DNA from: an uncultured Veillonella sp.
GTDB taxonomy: Bacteria > Bacillota > Negativicutes > Veillonellales > Veillonellaceae
Length of the DNA: 24,317 bases
Direction of reading: 5' to 3'
Assembly (NCBI GenBank): GCA_934202095.1
Contig: CAKPXN010000023.1
Coordinates: 1 to 24,317 of the forward strand
Part shown: positions 1-8,277 of the stretch, piece by piece
How the letters are laid out: each line of letters begins with the position of its first letter
How positions within the stretch are numbered: position 1 is the stretch's first letter
Made by a program: the position numbers and the translations under genes
Notes under the pieces: generated by a model
The model's database searches: none
Seen by the model: only the letters and a program-made list of their open reading frames with translations
What the model was told of the DNA's origin: nothing

Positions 1-90
1 GCTGCGTACTACGGGTTCTCAGCTAATCCCGCTCTCTGTGAGTGCATTTCCTATTTTTATCTCCACCTCATCGGTTTTTTTCAGGCGAGT
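1..90 (-). ncRNA. T-box leader RNA, 5' Stem I portion (cut by window edge)
   Basis: Read on the minus strand, this stretch has the conserved order of T-box Stem I: a GATGAGG block (about 74-65), an A-rich stretch with ATAGG, GC, then AGAGAGC, a GGG...CCC pair and GCTGAGA. T-box leaders bind uncharged tRNA and control aminoacyl-tRNA synthetase, amino-acid biosynthesis or transport genes by antitermination. The specifier codon, antiterminator and regulated gene lie left of base 1, so the amino acid cannot be named. The call rests on motif order and the promoter just upstream. Confidence 0.8.
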
Positions 91-95
91 ATAAA

Positions 96-136
96 ATTAT
101 AATCTGATTATAATGTTTCTATAGAATGAAAGTCAA
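96..136 (-). promoter_or_regulatory. Promoter of the T-box transcript
   Basis: On the minus strand, a TTGACT -35 box (131-136) is separated by 18 bases from a TATAAT -10 box (107-112). A second TATAAT follows at 96-101. Transcription would start near 95-100, just ahead of the T-box Stem I. The rest of the 1-248 spacer is AT-rich leader for the divergent MFS gene. Confidence 0.6.
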
Positions 137-248
137 GAAAACTTTTTAATTATCATCATATTTTCTAATATTTATAATGCATAACAAGTTATATCACGTT
201 ATACTATAAATTACATACTAGTATTCATTTATCGATTTAGGAGATTTT

Positions 249-1427
249 ATGGAAACGTGGAAACGCACAGTATATATCAGTTTAGTCTGTGTATTCTGTA
301 TAGCCTTTGGCGTAAGCCAACTGGCTCCAATTCTGCCTTTATATTTTCATAATTTAGGCGTACAAACACCAGAAGCTATGTCCTTATGGTCTGGGTTAGC
401 CACTGGCGCAACCTATATAATCGTTTGCTTAGCCGCTCCATTTTGGGGCCGTGTGGCGGACAAAAAAGGTCGTAAAATTACATTAATACGATCTAGCTTT
501 GGTATGGCCTTATGTAATGTTTTGATCGCCTTTCAAACAACCCCAGAAGGAGTCGTTCTAATTCGCTTGATTCAAGGACTTGTAAGCGGTTTCTACTCTG
601 CATCAATCACCTTAATCGCTTCAGAAGCCCCTATTGAGCGAACAGGATGGGCCTTAGGTCTATTAGCTTCTGCCAACCTTGCAGGTTCACTCATTGGACC
701 TTTATTAGGTGGCTATATTGCGGACACTGTAGGTATTCGCAATGATTTTATCATCGTCGGTATTATCATGGGGTTGGCCGGGGTACTAGCAACTATATTT
801 ATCCATGAAAATTATGTACCAAAACCTAATCCCGAAAAACTTTCTATCCGTAAATTGAAAGAGCAAATACCAGAATTCAATAGTATCGTCGCCTTATGTG
901 TGGCATCCTTTATCTATGCAATATGCATCATGTCCTTACAACCTGTTATTTCTGTATATATTAAAGGAATCGTCCCTAGTGATACAGAAAATCTCGCATT
1001 TATTGCGGGCGCCGTATTCTCCGCGATGGGGATTGCTCAACTTATGAGTAGTTCTCCACTAGGTAAGCTAGTTGATAAAATTGGACCTCGTAAAGTGTTA
1101 GTAATATCACTTGTATACGTAGGGATTTTAAATATTCCTCAAGCTTATGTTACAGATGTTTACCAATTAGCACTCATCAGATTCCTACAGGGCTTTGGTT
1201 TAGGCGGTATGCTTCCAGCATTAAACACTTACCTATCCTCAAAAACGCCTCGAGAATTTACAGGCCAAGTATTCTCCTATAATCAGTCGTGTTTATTCTT
1301 TGGCTATTTCCTAGGATCTGTTGGTGGTGCAAGCCTTATGGCATGGCTAGGTTTTACTACACTATTCTGGGTAAGTGGTGGTTTATTCATCCTTAGTGCT
1401 CTATGGATTGCGTTAAAACTAAAATAA
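249..1427 (+). CDS. MFS transporter, DHA1-type drug/metabolite efflux
   Basis: This 392-residue inner-membrane protein has about 12 hydrophobic segments, the usual size for the major facilitator superfamily. The MFS signature GRVADKKGRK lies at residues 67-76, after the second membrane segment, and a degenerate copy (GKLVDKIGPRK) sits at the matching place in the second half. A glycine/proline-rich GSLIGPLLGGYIAD at 146-159 resembles motif C of proton antiporters, so drug/H+ antiport is the best guess; the substrate cannot be read from the sequence. The start is supported by TTAGGAG a few bases upstream. It is the only plus-strand gene in the left half, is transcribed away from the T-box unit, and ends at a hairpin shared with the convergent DcuC-family gene. 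Confidence 0.85.
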   Translation: METWKRTVYISLVCVFCIAFGVSQLAPILPLYFHNLGVQTPEAMSLWSGLATGATYIIVCLAAPFWGRVADKKGRKITLIRSSFGMALCNVLIAFQTTPEGVVLIRLIQGLVSGFYSASITLIASEAPIERTGWALGLLASANLAGSLIGPLLGGYIADTVGIRNDFIIVGIIMGLAGVLATIFIHENYVPKPNPEKLSIRKLKEQIPEFNSIVALCVASFIYAICIMSLQPVISVYIKGIVPSDTENLAFIAGAVFSAMGIAQLMSSSPLGKLVDKIGPRKVLVISLVYVGILNIPQAYVTDVYQLALIRFLQGFGLGGMLPALNTYLSSKTPREFTGQVFSYNQSCLFFGYFLGSVGGASLMAWLGFTTLFWVSGGLFILSALWIALKLK

Positions 1428-1444
1428 AATATGTACAACAAACA

Positions 1445-1482
1445 AGAACCCCATTACAACCAATTAGGTCTAATGGGGTTCT
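1445..1482. terminator. Bidirectional terminator between MFS and DcuC-family genes
   Basis: AGAACCCCATTA (1445-1456) pairs perfectly with TAATGGGGTTCT (1471-1482) around a 14-base loop. It sits between the ends of two convergent genes. The flanks are moderately T-rich in both directions (TATACTTTC on plus, TTGTTGTACATATTTTA on minus). Confidence 0.75.
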
Positions 1483-1493
1483 ATACTTTCCAA

Positions 1494-2747
1494 TTATAAC
1501 AACAATAGCATAATAACAACTGTAGCAATGATACATGGTACAGCATTACGTTTTGCCATTTCCATAGGGTTAATACCCGCAAGACCAGCAATAATGATAC
1601 CTGCACCTGCTACTGGACTCATACTACGACCGATGCCAGCACCCAATTGGGCCATAGAACCGAGTTGCATAATGCCATAGCCAAAGTCTGCCGCATGAGG
1701 TGTAACTGCACCATTAAATGCAAGTGCTGCAGCATTACCAGAACCAGAGATAACTGCCAATAAGAACGGACCAAAGGCAGCACCGATTTGAGCAATTTGT
1801 TGAGAGTTCTTCATGCCATCAATGAGTGCACTTGTAAGGCCGATATGTTGCATACCAGCTGTAAAACACGCAGCAGCAGCCATAAGACCAACTACATCGC
1901 ACATACCATCGCCAGTACCACGGAAGAATTTCTTAACTGCATCGGTTACATTAGGGCGTACCGCAATAATGCCGATAGCCGTACCAATTAACATGGATAC
2001 CGGAACAGAAATTTCTGGGATTACTGCTACTTGTTTACTACCGAGTACGAGTAATACAAGTGGAATAATTGGAATAATAGCATATAAATAATTTATCTTA
2101 AATTCTTTACCTTCTTCGCCGTTAACCTCTTTCAATACATATCCAGTATGCTCTTTCTTAACGATAGCTACGATATTAAGCAAGATTGCGGCTACAACAA
2201 TACCGATTACAGCTTGCATAGAAAAGCTTGCGATAACGGTCATAACATCTTCACCTGCAAGTTGCGCTACTTGAGGGTTAAACATAAGGCCTGGGCTCAA
2301 TGCACTACCCCAAGTTCCTAAGAAAATAGCAGAGCCTGCCATTGCAGGATGAACACCAGAACGAATCAGTGCTGGAATTAATAGCGCACCTACTGCAGCT
2401 GCACAGCCAGCCGCTGTAGGCAACGCAATATTGATTAAGAACGTAATAATAACAGCACCAGGAATGATGATTTTAGTCATCTTTTTAAGGCCTGCAGAGA
2501 TGAAATATACCATGTGCTCTGTACATTTTGTATATTCCATAACATAACTAAAACCAAGTACTGTACAAATGGTTGGTACAAGCCCTGGATTTGTGAGTTC
2601 TTTTACAAAGGCTGTTGTACCAGCACCAAGCTGCCCTCCGATAAAGCACATTAATAAGCCTGATAACAATAAAACGAGCCGTGTCTCAAACTGTTTAATA
2701 ATAGCAATAAACGTCGCCACTACAATAACAATACCAGCAATAACCAT
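1494..2747 (-). CDS. DcuC-family anaerobic C4-dicarboxylate transporter-like protein
   Basis: This is a 417-residue polytopic membrane protein, slightly shorter than E. coli DcuC (461). It shows two re-entrant-type signatures of this carrier class: SPGLMFNPQ in the first half and GSGNAAALAFNGAVTPHAAD in the second. DcuC proteins export succinate or exchange C4-dicarboxylates in anaerobes. It is the last gene of a three-gene minus-strand operon after two M20 amidohydrolases, which suggests import of an N-acylated or N-carbamoylated amino acid, or export of a product, rather than a dedicated fumarate/succinate exchanger (inference). The start is preceded by TTGGAGAG. The family call is firm; the substrate is not. 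Confidence 0.78.
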   Translation of the reverse strand: MVIAGIVIVVATFIAIIKQFETRLVLLLSGLLMCFIGGQLGAGTTAFVKELTNPGLVPTICTVLGFSYVMEYTKCTEHMVYFISAGLKKMTKIIIPGAVIITFLINIALPTAAGCAAAVGALLIPALIRSGVHPAMAGSAIFLGTWGSALSPGLMFNPQVAQLAGEDVMTVIASFSMQAVIGIVVAAILLNIVAIVKKEHTGYVLKEVNGEEGKEFKINYLYAIIPIIPLVLLVLGSKQVAVIPEISVPVSMLIGTAIGIIAVRPNVTDAVKKFFRGTGDGMCDVVGLMAAAACFTAGMQHIGLTSALIDGMKNSQQIAQIGAAFGPFLLAVISGSGNAAALAFNGAVTPHAADFGYGIMQLGSMAQLGAGIGRSMSPVAGAGIIIAGLAGINPMEMAKRNAVPCIIATVVIMLLLL

Positions 2748-2826
2748 AATCTCTCCAATCTGTGTAATTTCAATTCAGAATACTAAAAATATGCTGTTAA
2801 ATCTGAAATACACTGTTACACATACT

Positions 2827-2842
2827 GATATCAATTGATATC
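2827..2842. repeat. Perfect 16-bp palindrome between M20 hydrolase and DcuC-family gene
   Basis: GATATCAATTGATATC is a perfect palindrome lying 5 bases after the stop of the upstream M20 gene, inside the 100-base gap before the transporter. It has no loop or T-tract, so it is not a normal terminator. It may be a protein-binding site, an RNA processing element, or chance in AT-rich DNA. Confidence 0.35.
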
Positions 2843-2847
2843 TCTAC

Positions 2848-4092
2848 TTATACAAGTTTTGTTGATTCTAAACTGAGTTTTCTAAGCACTGTATCTAATA
2901 CCTTAGCGCCCGTAACAATATCATTCATGTCCGCAAATTCAGCCGGATTATGGCTGATACCTTCACGACATGGGATAAAAATCATTCCTGTTGGAACATC
3001 ATCGGCCCAATGCATCGCATCATGACCAGCACCACTTGGCATAGTCATATAGTCTACGCCCACAGACTTAACAGCCTCTTCAATTTCTCGAATCATCGCT
3101 GGATGCATCGCTACAGGATAATCCTGTGCAATAGGCTCAATCGTGTAAGATAGGCCTCGTTTTTCTGCAGTAACATCAATAAATTCCTTAATAAGAGTAA
3201 CTACAGAATCGCGCGCCACCTTAGAAATACTGCGAATATCTACGCCAAGTTTAACAGCACCAGGGATAACGTTCATTGCCCCAGGTGAGACCTCCACAAC
3301 GCCGACCGTTCCCACTACGGGAGGCTCCTCTTGCATAGATGCGATTTCCTCAATACCAAGGATGATTTTTGAAGCCCCACATAACGCATCATGACGCAAG
3401 TTCATTGGGGTAGCACCACTATGATCAGCATTACCACGAATGGTTACATAAAACCGTTCTGGTGCGGCAATCCCCGTTACAACGCCAATGGGTTTCGCTT
3501 TGTGCTCTAGCACCTTACCTTGTTCGATATGTATTTCTGTGAAAGACTTTACAGGTCGTTTATATGCCATATGCTCAACTGCATCTGGATTTAAATCACG
3601 ACTCTTTAAAGCATCGTATAAGGAAATACCTTGTTTATCTGACAGGCGCTGTAAATCCTTAACCATTAGTTCTCCGCACATAGCCTTACTGCCTAATGTA
3701 GCAGCGCCAAAACGGCTAGACTCTTCACACATAAAGTCTACTACTGCGATGGTATGGTCATGGTCAAAATTATCATCTGTCATGCTACGCACGGCTTCGA
3801 TAGCAGATAATACGCCTACAACACCATCATAGTTTCCCCCATTAGGCACGCTATCCGTATGAGAGCCAACCATGACAATCGGTAACTCAGGATACTTACC
3901 AACTTTATACCCCATAACATTGCCAAAGTCATCAATTTCTACAGTCAAGCCTGCATCAGTCATACGGTCAATGATATACTGACGTCCCTTCCAATCTGCA
4001 TCGGTGAAAGCTAAACGATTAATACCTTCGCCATCATCAGTCAGTTTAGACATAGCCTCAAAATCATTCATTAATCGTTCTTTTTGAATCAT
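2848..4092 (-). CDS. M20 Zn-dependent hydrolase, N-carbamoyl-L-amino-acid hydrolase / allantoate amidohydrolase family
   Basis: This is a 414-residue cytoplasmic enzyme of the hydantoinase/carbamoylase branch of peptidase family M20, at normal family length. The two-metal site is visible: His78 and Asp80 in GSHTD, Asp89 in GGNYDG, Glu123-Glu124 in the EES motif, His188 in EIHIEQG, and His381 near the C-terminus in SHNP. The dimerization-domain motif RGNADHSGATPM (219-230) contains the His and Arg region that contacts substrate carboxylates. Family members release ammonia and CO2 from N-carbamoyl amino acids, allantoate or ureidoglycolate; the sequence does not decide between these. No hydantoinase or allantoinase is nearby. 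The start is preceded by GAGGGGG, and the gene begins 27 bases after the AbgA-like gene, so the two are co-transcribed. Confidence 0.85.
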   Translation of the reverse strand: MIQKERLMNDFEAMSKLTDDGEGINRLAFTDADWKGRQYIIDRMTDAGLTVEIDDFGNVMGYKVGKYPELPIVMVGSHTDSVPNGGNYDGVVGVLSAIEAVRSMTDDNFDHDHTIAVVDFMCEESSRFGAATLGSKAMCGELMVKDLQRLSDKQGISLYDALKSRDLNPDAVEHMAYKRPVKSFTEIHIEQGKVLEHKAKPIGVVTGIAAPERFYVTIRGNADHSGATPMNLRHDALCGASKIILGIEEIASMQEEPPVVGTVGVVEVSPGAMNVIPGAVKLGVDIRSISKVARDSVVTLIKEFIDVTAEKRGLSYTIEPIAQDYPVAMHPAMIREIEEAVKSVGVDYMTMPSGAGHDAMHWADDVPTGMIFIPCREGISHNPAEFADMNDIVTGAKVLDTVLRKLSLESTKLV

Positions 4093-4119
4093 ACAGCCCC
4101 CTCAAAGGAAAAACCAAAT

Positions 4120-5415
4120 TTACTTTAAGTAATGCTCTGCAATAGCAGATAATGCGACAATACCATTTAACATATCTTCTTCATCAATATCAAACAGTGG
4201 ATTATGATGAGGTGCCTTAATAGCAGAGCCCAATACCATATATGTTGCTCGACCGCCACGTTCAATAACTCGATTCAAAAAATATGCGCAGTCTTCACTA
4301 CCTCCACCACTATAATCAAATGGTACCTCTTTGAAAATTCCCAATGGTTCAATGATGGATTGTACTTCGCGAGCTAAATCATCGCTAATACGACCTGCAG
4401 GGGTTTCACCTTGTTTTGTAATTTCAAAGGTACAATCGTGCATTTCTGCAGCCCCTTTAATTATCGTTTTAGTACGTTCAATCATGTAATCATTAATCTC
4501 TGTAGTAGCACCGCGAGTTTCTAATTTAAGAACAGCTATATCAGGTGTAACATTGCGACCTGTACCACTTTCAAAAGCGCCAACATTCATCCGGGAAGCA
4601 CCTTGGCTGTGACGAGCAATAGCTTGTAAGTTTAGAACTGCTGTACAGCCTGCAAGCATGGCATTTTGAGCCTTTTCTGGAGAGCCACCTGCATGCGCAG
4701 AGTAACCATGGAATACGGCATCAAGTTTTGTAGTAGCCAAGAAGCCATGATCACTACAAGCAAAACAGTTGGACAACTGTTCATTAAATCCAATATGCAT
4801 ACCAAACATCAAATCCACATCGTCTACAACACCAGCCTCAGCCATTGCTTTAGCACCACGTACACCTTCTTCTGCAGGTTGGAATATAAGCTTAATAGTT
4901 CCCTTAAAATTATCCTTGTGAGTTGCTACATATTCTGCAAGGCCAAGTCCCATTGTCATATGTGTATCATGGCCACAAGCATGCATTGCTTTATTATGGT
5001 GGGAACGGAATCCACCCTTTGTTGGAACATGACTATCATCTTCAGATTCGATTACATCATTGGAATCCATATCTGCTCGAAATGCCACTACAGGACCATC
5101 TTCACTAAATTTCATAGTAGCTACAATAGCTGTTTTACCATACCCCATTTTTTCAACAAGTGCTGGATCAGCACCTTCTTTGATAGCACGCTCCATAGCA
5201 GATTTCATAACTTCATCACTAGGTAACCCCATACGAGACTCTAAATCGAGCACGTCCGCACCCAATGCCACATCATACCCCAAAGAAATAAGTTTATCCG
5301 CCACCTTTGCTGCAGAACGATACTCAAGCCAACCTGGCTCTGGATACATATGAAAATCACGGCGCATAGCAATAAAATTATCACGACGTTGTTGTACAAA
5401 ATCCTTTATAGACAT
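4120..5415 (-). CDS. M20 amidohydrolase, AbgA-like (p-aminobenzoyl-glutamate hydrolase subunit A type)
   Basis: This 431-residue M20D amidohydrolase matches the AbgA pattern remembered from E. coli (436 aa) along its length: RRDFHMYPEPGW near the N-terminus, a long insert with RMGLPSDE, then MHACGHDTH (Cys147, His149), QPAEEGVRGAKAM (Glu182-Glu183), GMHIG (His207), SGTGRNVTPD, and a C-terminal PHHNP (His403/His404). In E. coli AbgA pairs with AbgB, also M20, to cleave the folate breakdown product p-aminobenzoyl-glutamate brought in by AbgT. Here the next genes are a different M20 hydrolase and a DcuC-type carrier, so the substrate could be another N-acyl amino acid. AAGGAGG precedes the ATG. 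It is the first gene of the operon. Confidence 0.82.
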   Translation of the reverse strand: MSIKDFVQQRRDNFIAMRRDFHMYPEPGWLEYRSAAKVADKLISLGYDVALGADVLDLESRMGLPSDEVMKSAMERAIKEGADPALVEKMGYGKTAIVATMKFSEDGPVVAFRADMDSNDVIESEDDSHVPTKGGFRSHHNKAMHACGHDTHMTMGLGLAEYVATHKDNFKGTIKLIFQPAEEGVRGAKAMAEAGVVDDVDLMFGMHIGFNEQLSNCFACSDHGFLATTKLDAVFHGYSAHAGGSPEKAQNAMLAGCTAVLNLQAIARHSQGASRMNVGAFESGTGRNVTPDIAVLKLETRGATTEINDYMIERTKTIIKGAAEMHDCTFEITKQGETPAGRISDDLAREVQSIIEPLGIFKEVPFDYSGGGSEDCAYFLNRVIERGGRATYMVLGSAIKAPHHNPLFDIDEEDMLNGIVALSAIAEHYLK

Positions 5416-5493
5416 AAATACCTCCTTAACAAACGACCATCTTTATCATTAATATATTAATAGATACCACAATAGTCAACTAAATAGGCTATG

Positions 5494-5525
5494 TATACAG
5501 TATAAAACGATTTTCAAACTGTATA
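5494..5525. repeat. Operator-like inverted repeat upstream of the M20 operon
   Basis: TATACAGT (5494-5501) and ACTGTATA (5518-5525) form perfect 8-bp arms separated by 16 bases, with a TTGAAA sequence (minus strand) inside. The pair lies about 80-110 bases upstream of the AbgA-like start codon, in the only plausible promoter region of this operon. The arm spacing suits two DNA turns and a dimeric regulator. No regulator gene is adjacent. Confidence 0.35.
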
Positions 5526-5627
5526 AAATAACAAAAACCTATATTACTATGACAATAAATGATAATCAATGCAATACAGGCTTTATATTGAAATAACAGA
5601 ACATTCTAGAGTCAAAATTATTTATCC

Positions 5628-6569
5628 CTACATTATTTCTTCCTTATTCAATTTTTCCAACACTTCTCTCTTAATTTGTCGTTGTCTATCCCAAGCAATG
5701 ATGAATACGGTGGCGATGATACAAATCATACCAAAGATGCCAACTAAGGTGAATTCATTGCCTAAAATAGCCCATCCAAATACTGCTGCCGAGATTGGTT
5801 CTAAGGATGAAAGAATCGATCCTTGTACGGCACCGATGCGACGCACACCTTCGATATACGCATTAAAGGAGACAACTGTACCGAGTATGATAATCGTAAA
5901 TAATCCAATCCAAGTCATACCATCCCAAATGGCTTCTGATGCCACTTGGCGGAATACGATACATGCCAAAAGACCGGATATAAACATACCAAAGCCAACG
6001 ATAGATGATGTGCTATATTTTTTTAAGAGCTCAACAGGCTCTAATGTGTAAACACAAATACTAGCGGCTGAAATAAGCCCCCAAAATAAGGCATCTCCAT
6101 TGAACGCCGATATGTCTAACCCCTTTTGCATGATAATACACGCCGTACCAATCATAGCGAGGGCCACACAGCATAATTCTGGTAAGGACGGCTTTTTAAA
6201 ATATCGTATAAACAGATAAATAATCAACATCGTAGGAGCCACATATTGAAGAACTGTAGCAACACCTACGCCTGAAATAGCGATAGCTCTAAAGTAAGTG
6301 TATTGGGCTAATGCAATACCGAGTATGCCGAATATAAGCAACTTACCGAAGTCTTTTGGATTTTTAAATATATCAAAAATGCGTTTTCCATCCTGTATAT
6401 AGGCGAGTAGAATTGTTAATAAACCCGCTACTAGCAATCGCACCTCTAATAGCCACTCTACATTTAAATGCTTTGCATTTTCGAGGAATTGTACCGATGT
6501 TCCTGAAAGCCCCCAAAATAGGGCACCCATAATAGCAAGGCCCATGCCTATCCACTGTTTTTCATTCAT
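5628..6569 (-). CDS. EamA-family DMT-superfamily transporter (paralogue 1)
   Basis: This 313-residue membrane protein has two EamA repeats (about 10 hydrophobic segments), typical of drug/metabolite transporters. Landmarks are GALFWGLSGTSVQFL near the N-terminus and EPISAAVFGWAILGNE in the second repeat. Such proteins usually export amino acids, nucleobases or sugars; the substrate is unknown. It is closely related to the gene immediately upstream (residues 6615-7517), with the same motifs in the same places (YTYFRAIAISG versus YTYFRSIVIAG; GVRRIGAVQGSILSS versus GVKRIGAVPGSILSS). A GGAGGAC site precedes the ATG after a 45-base gap. The hydrophilic C-terminal tail is longer than in the paralogue. 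Confidence 0.85.
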   Translation of the reverse strand: MNEKQWIGMGLAIMGALFWGLSGTSVQFLENAKHLNVEWLLEVRLLVAGLLTILLAYIQDGKRIFDIFKNPKDFGKLLIFGILGIALAQYTYFRAIAISGVGVATVLQYVAPTMLIIYLFIRYFKKPSLPELCCVALAMIGTACIIMQKGLDISAFNGDALFWGLISAASICVYTLEPVELLKKYSTSSIVGFGMFISGLLACIVFRQVASEAIWDGMTWIGLFTIIILGTVVSFNAYIEGVRRIGAVQGSILSSLEPISAAVFGWAILGNEFTLVGIFGMICIIATVFIIAWDRQRQIKREVLEKLNKEEIM

Positions 6570-6614
6570 ACGTCCTCCACATAAGGATTGATAACTATTA
6601 CAAAAAGTGTGACT

Positions 6615-7517
6615 TTAAGATGATTGGCCTCGTTTTTCTAATGCAATAATAATAACAGTTGCAATAATCATAGCCATTCCTAAAATACCAATCCAGTTAA
6701 ATTGATTACCTAATAAGGCCCATCCAAAGAAGGCCGCCGAAATCGGTTCGATGGATGACAAAATCGATCCAGGAACTGCACCAATGCGTTTGACCCCTTC
6801 AAGGTACGCATTAAATGACACAATGGTGCCAAGAAAAACTACATTAAAACAGCCTACCACAGTCCATACATCCCACGTCGCATACGAATGAGGCTGATGG
6901 AAAAGGACAGCTGCCACAAGACCGCTGAGAAGCATACCAAAACCTACGATGGGAATCGTCCCATAGGTAGCTAATAATCGCACTGGGGAAACACTATATA
7001 CGGCTACGCCCACAGCGGATAACAAGCCCCAGAATAATACGTCGCTACGGAAGCTTTCAAAAGAAAAGCCATTATTTCCCATCAAGCATATGGTGCCTGC
7101 TAAGGCGAGAATAACGGATATGATTTCTCCTGCAGAAGGCCGTTTACCATAGCGCACAAGCAAGTAGATGATGATCATGGACGGCGCCAAATACTGTAGT
7201 ACCGTTGCAATGCCCGCACCGGCGATGACGATGGAACGGAAATAGGTATATTGGCATAGAGCCATACCGAATACGCCGAATACGACGAGGCCTAATGTAT
7301 CTCTCCAATTACGAAATACATTAAAAATCACATTGCCTTGACGAATCCATCCATATAGAACGGTTAGAAGGCCAGCCGTAATTAGCCGCATCGTCAAGAG
7401 CCATTCTAGGTTCATATTACGAAAATTGCCTACGAATTGGACGGATGTACCCGACACACCCCATAAGGTGGCGCCTAGTAATGTTAATATAATGCCGATA
7501 ATTTCATATCGTTTCAT
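6615..7517 (-). CDS. EamA-family DMT-superfamily transporter (paralogue 2)
   Basis: This 300-residue inner-membrane transporter has two EamA domains and is a tandem duplicate of the downstream gene. A GTG twelve bases earlier (7529) is possible, but the ATG at 7517 aligns residue for residue with the paralogue's start (MKRYEIIG against MNEKQWIG) and follows a GGGTGAG site, so it is preferred. The reading frame begins just after the stop of the YhcH-like gene, implying coupled translation. The two EamA copies may act as a heterodimer or have diverged in substrate. Neighbouring yhcH hints at a sugar-acid or amino-sugar derivative (weak inference). Confidence 0.85.
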   Translation of the reverse strand: MKRYEIIGIILTLLGATLWGVSGTSVQFVGNFRNMNLEWLLTMRLITAGLLTVLYGWIRQGNVIFNVFRNWRDTLGLVVFGVFGMALCQYTYFRSIVIAGAGIATVLQYLAPSMIIIYLLVRYGKRPSAGEIISVILALAGTICLMGNNGFSFESFRSDVLFWGLLSAVGVAVYSVSPVRLLATYGTIPIVGFGMLLSGLVAAVLFHQPHSYATWDVWTVVGCFNVVFLGTIVSFNAYLEGVKRIGAVPGSILSSIEPISAAFFGWALLGNQFNWIGILGMAMIIATVIIIALEKRGQSS

Positions 7518-7521
7518 AATA

Positions 7522-7998
7522 TTACTCACCCAATAAAGACACGTGCACCTTTACAACAACCTTACGAATTTTAATAGGCTTATCATCGACAGCTAATAGA
7601 GGACGATGAATATCCGATGGAAAGAATACCGTATAATATTCTTCTGGGCAGTGGATGTGCCCTTCATCGACAGATTCATTAGGATAGAAATAGCAATCTC
7701 GTTCAGGATAGGATTCAATAGGTTTTACACGACCACGATCTACAAAAAAGCCCATGTTCTCTTGGCCTTTCACCATGAATTGAATATCCACATAATTCTT
7801 GTGAGATTCAGGTTTCGTAGTTTCAAACAATTTTGTTTCCACATCATCCACATTGGCATACATCATATCACCTTCTATGGCATGACGACCTCCAGGTAAT
7901 GCTTGTAAATCAGTATTTTTTAAGAAATCAAGAGCTCGAACGATGGCTGCGGGATAGCCCATTTTTGTATAATCTGCATATATACTGGAGAAAAACAT
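7522..7998 (-). CDS. YhcH/YjgK/YiaL (NanQ-type) cupin-like protein, probable sugar anomerase
   Basis: This is a 158-residue cytoplasmic DUF386 protein; E. coli YhcH has 154. Longer frames upstream exist, but GAAAGGATA lies 5-7 bases before the ATG at 7998 and the product then starts MFFSSIYADY, as is usual for the family. Candidate metal or substrate ligands are His66 in SHKNYVDIQ, Glu119-Glu120 and His131 in FFPSDIHRP. E. coli YhcH (NanQ) interconverts anomers of N-acetylneuraminate, and YiaL acts in sugar-acid catabolism. No sialic acid catabolic gene is in the window. It is the first gene of an operon with two EamA transporters. Confidence 0.85.
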   Translation of the reverse strand: MFFSSIYADYTKMGYPAAIVRALDFLKNTDLQALPGGRHAIEGDMMYANVDDVETKLFETTKPESHKNYVDIQFMVKGQENMGFFVDRGRVKPIESYPERDCYFYPNESVDEGHIHCPEEYYTVFFPSDIHRPLLAVDDKPIKIRKVVVKVHVSLLGE

Positions 7999-8019
7999 AA
8001 CTATATCCTTTCTATAGGA

Positions 8020-8048
8020 ACCATACTGCATAGACATACTATACTCAA
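8020..8048 (-). promoter_or_regulatory. Candidate promoter of yhcH-EamA-EamA operon
   Basis: On the minus strand, TTGAGT (8043-8048) is followed after 17 bases by TATGGT (8020-8025), about 22 bases before the yhcH start codon. The match is moderate. Confidence 0.35.
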
Positions 8049-8128
8049 ATACAATAGTAATACGATCTTTATACCTCTATCGTAGCACATAAAAAGCTTG
8101 GCTTCCACACATGATTATATAAACACAA

Positions 8129-8157
8129 ACCCTCCATACGCTACATATATGGAGGGT
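8129..8157 (-). terminator. Terminator downstream of the EF-G-like gene
   Basis: ACCCTCCATA (8129-8138) pairs with TATGGAGGGT (8148-8157) around a 9-base loop. On the minus strand the stem is followed by TTTGTGTTTATATAATC. It lies about 120 bases after the EF-G-like stop codon and ends that transcript before the yhcH operon. Confidence 0.75.
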
Positions 8158-8277
8158 CCGTAAAATACTATTCAGTTTTATGACTTACGTCAAGACTGTT
8201 ATACATATGAAATTGTATATTTAGTTGTGACTTACATGTTAACTCTCATTCGAATTAACTACGTGGACAATGTTATA

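Noticed and set aside
4666..5226. 186-codon plus-strand open frame opposite the AbgA-like gene
   Set aside because: It is antisense to a well-conserved enzyme, has an odd Cys/His/Phe-rich composition, no ribosome site and no recognisable domain. It is a shadow of the real gene.
7999..8037. Longer yhcH start 13 codons upstream
   Set aside because: No ribosome site precedes it, while GAAAGGATA is well placed for the ATG at 7998, which also matches family length.
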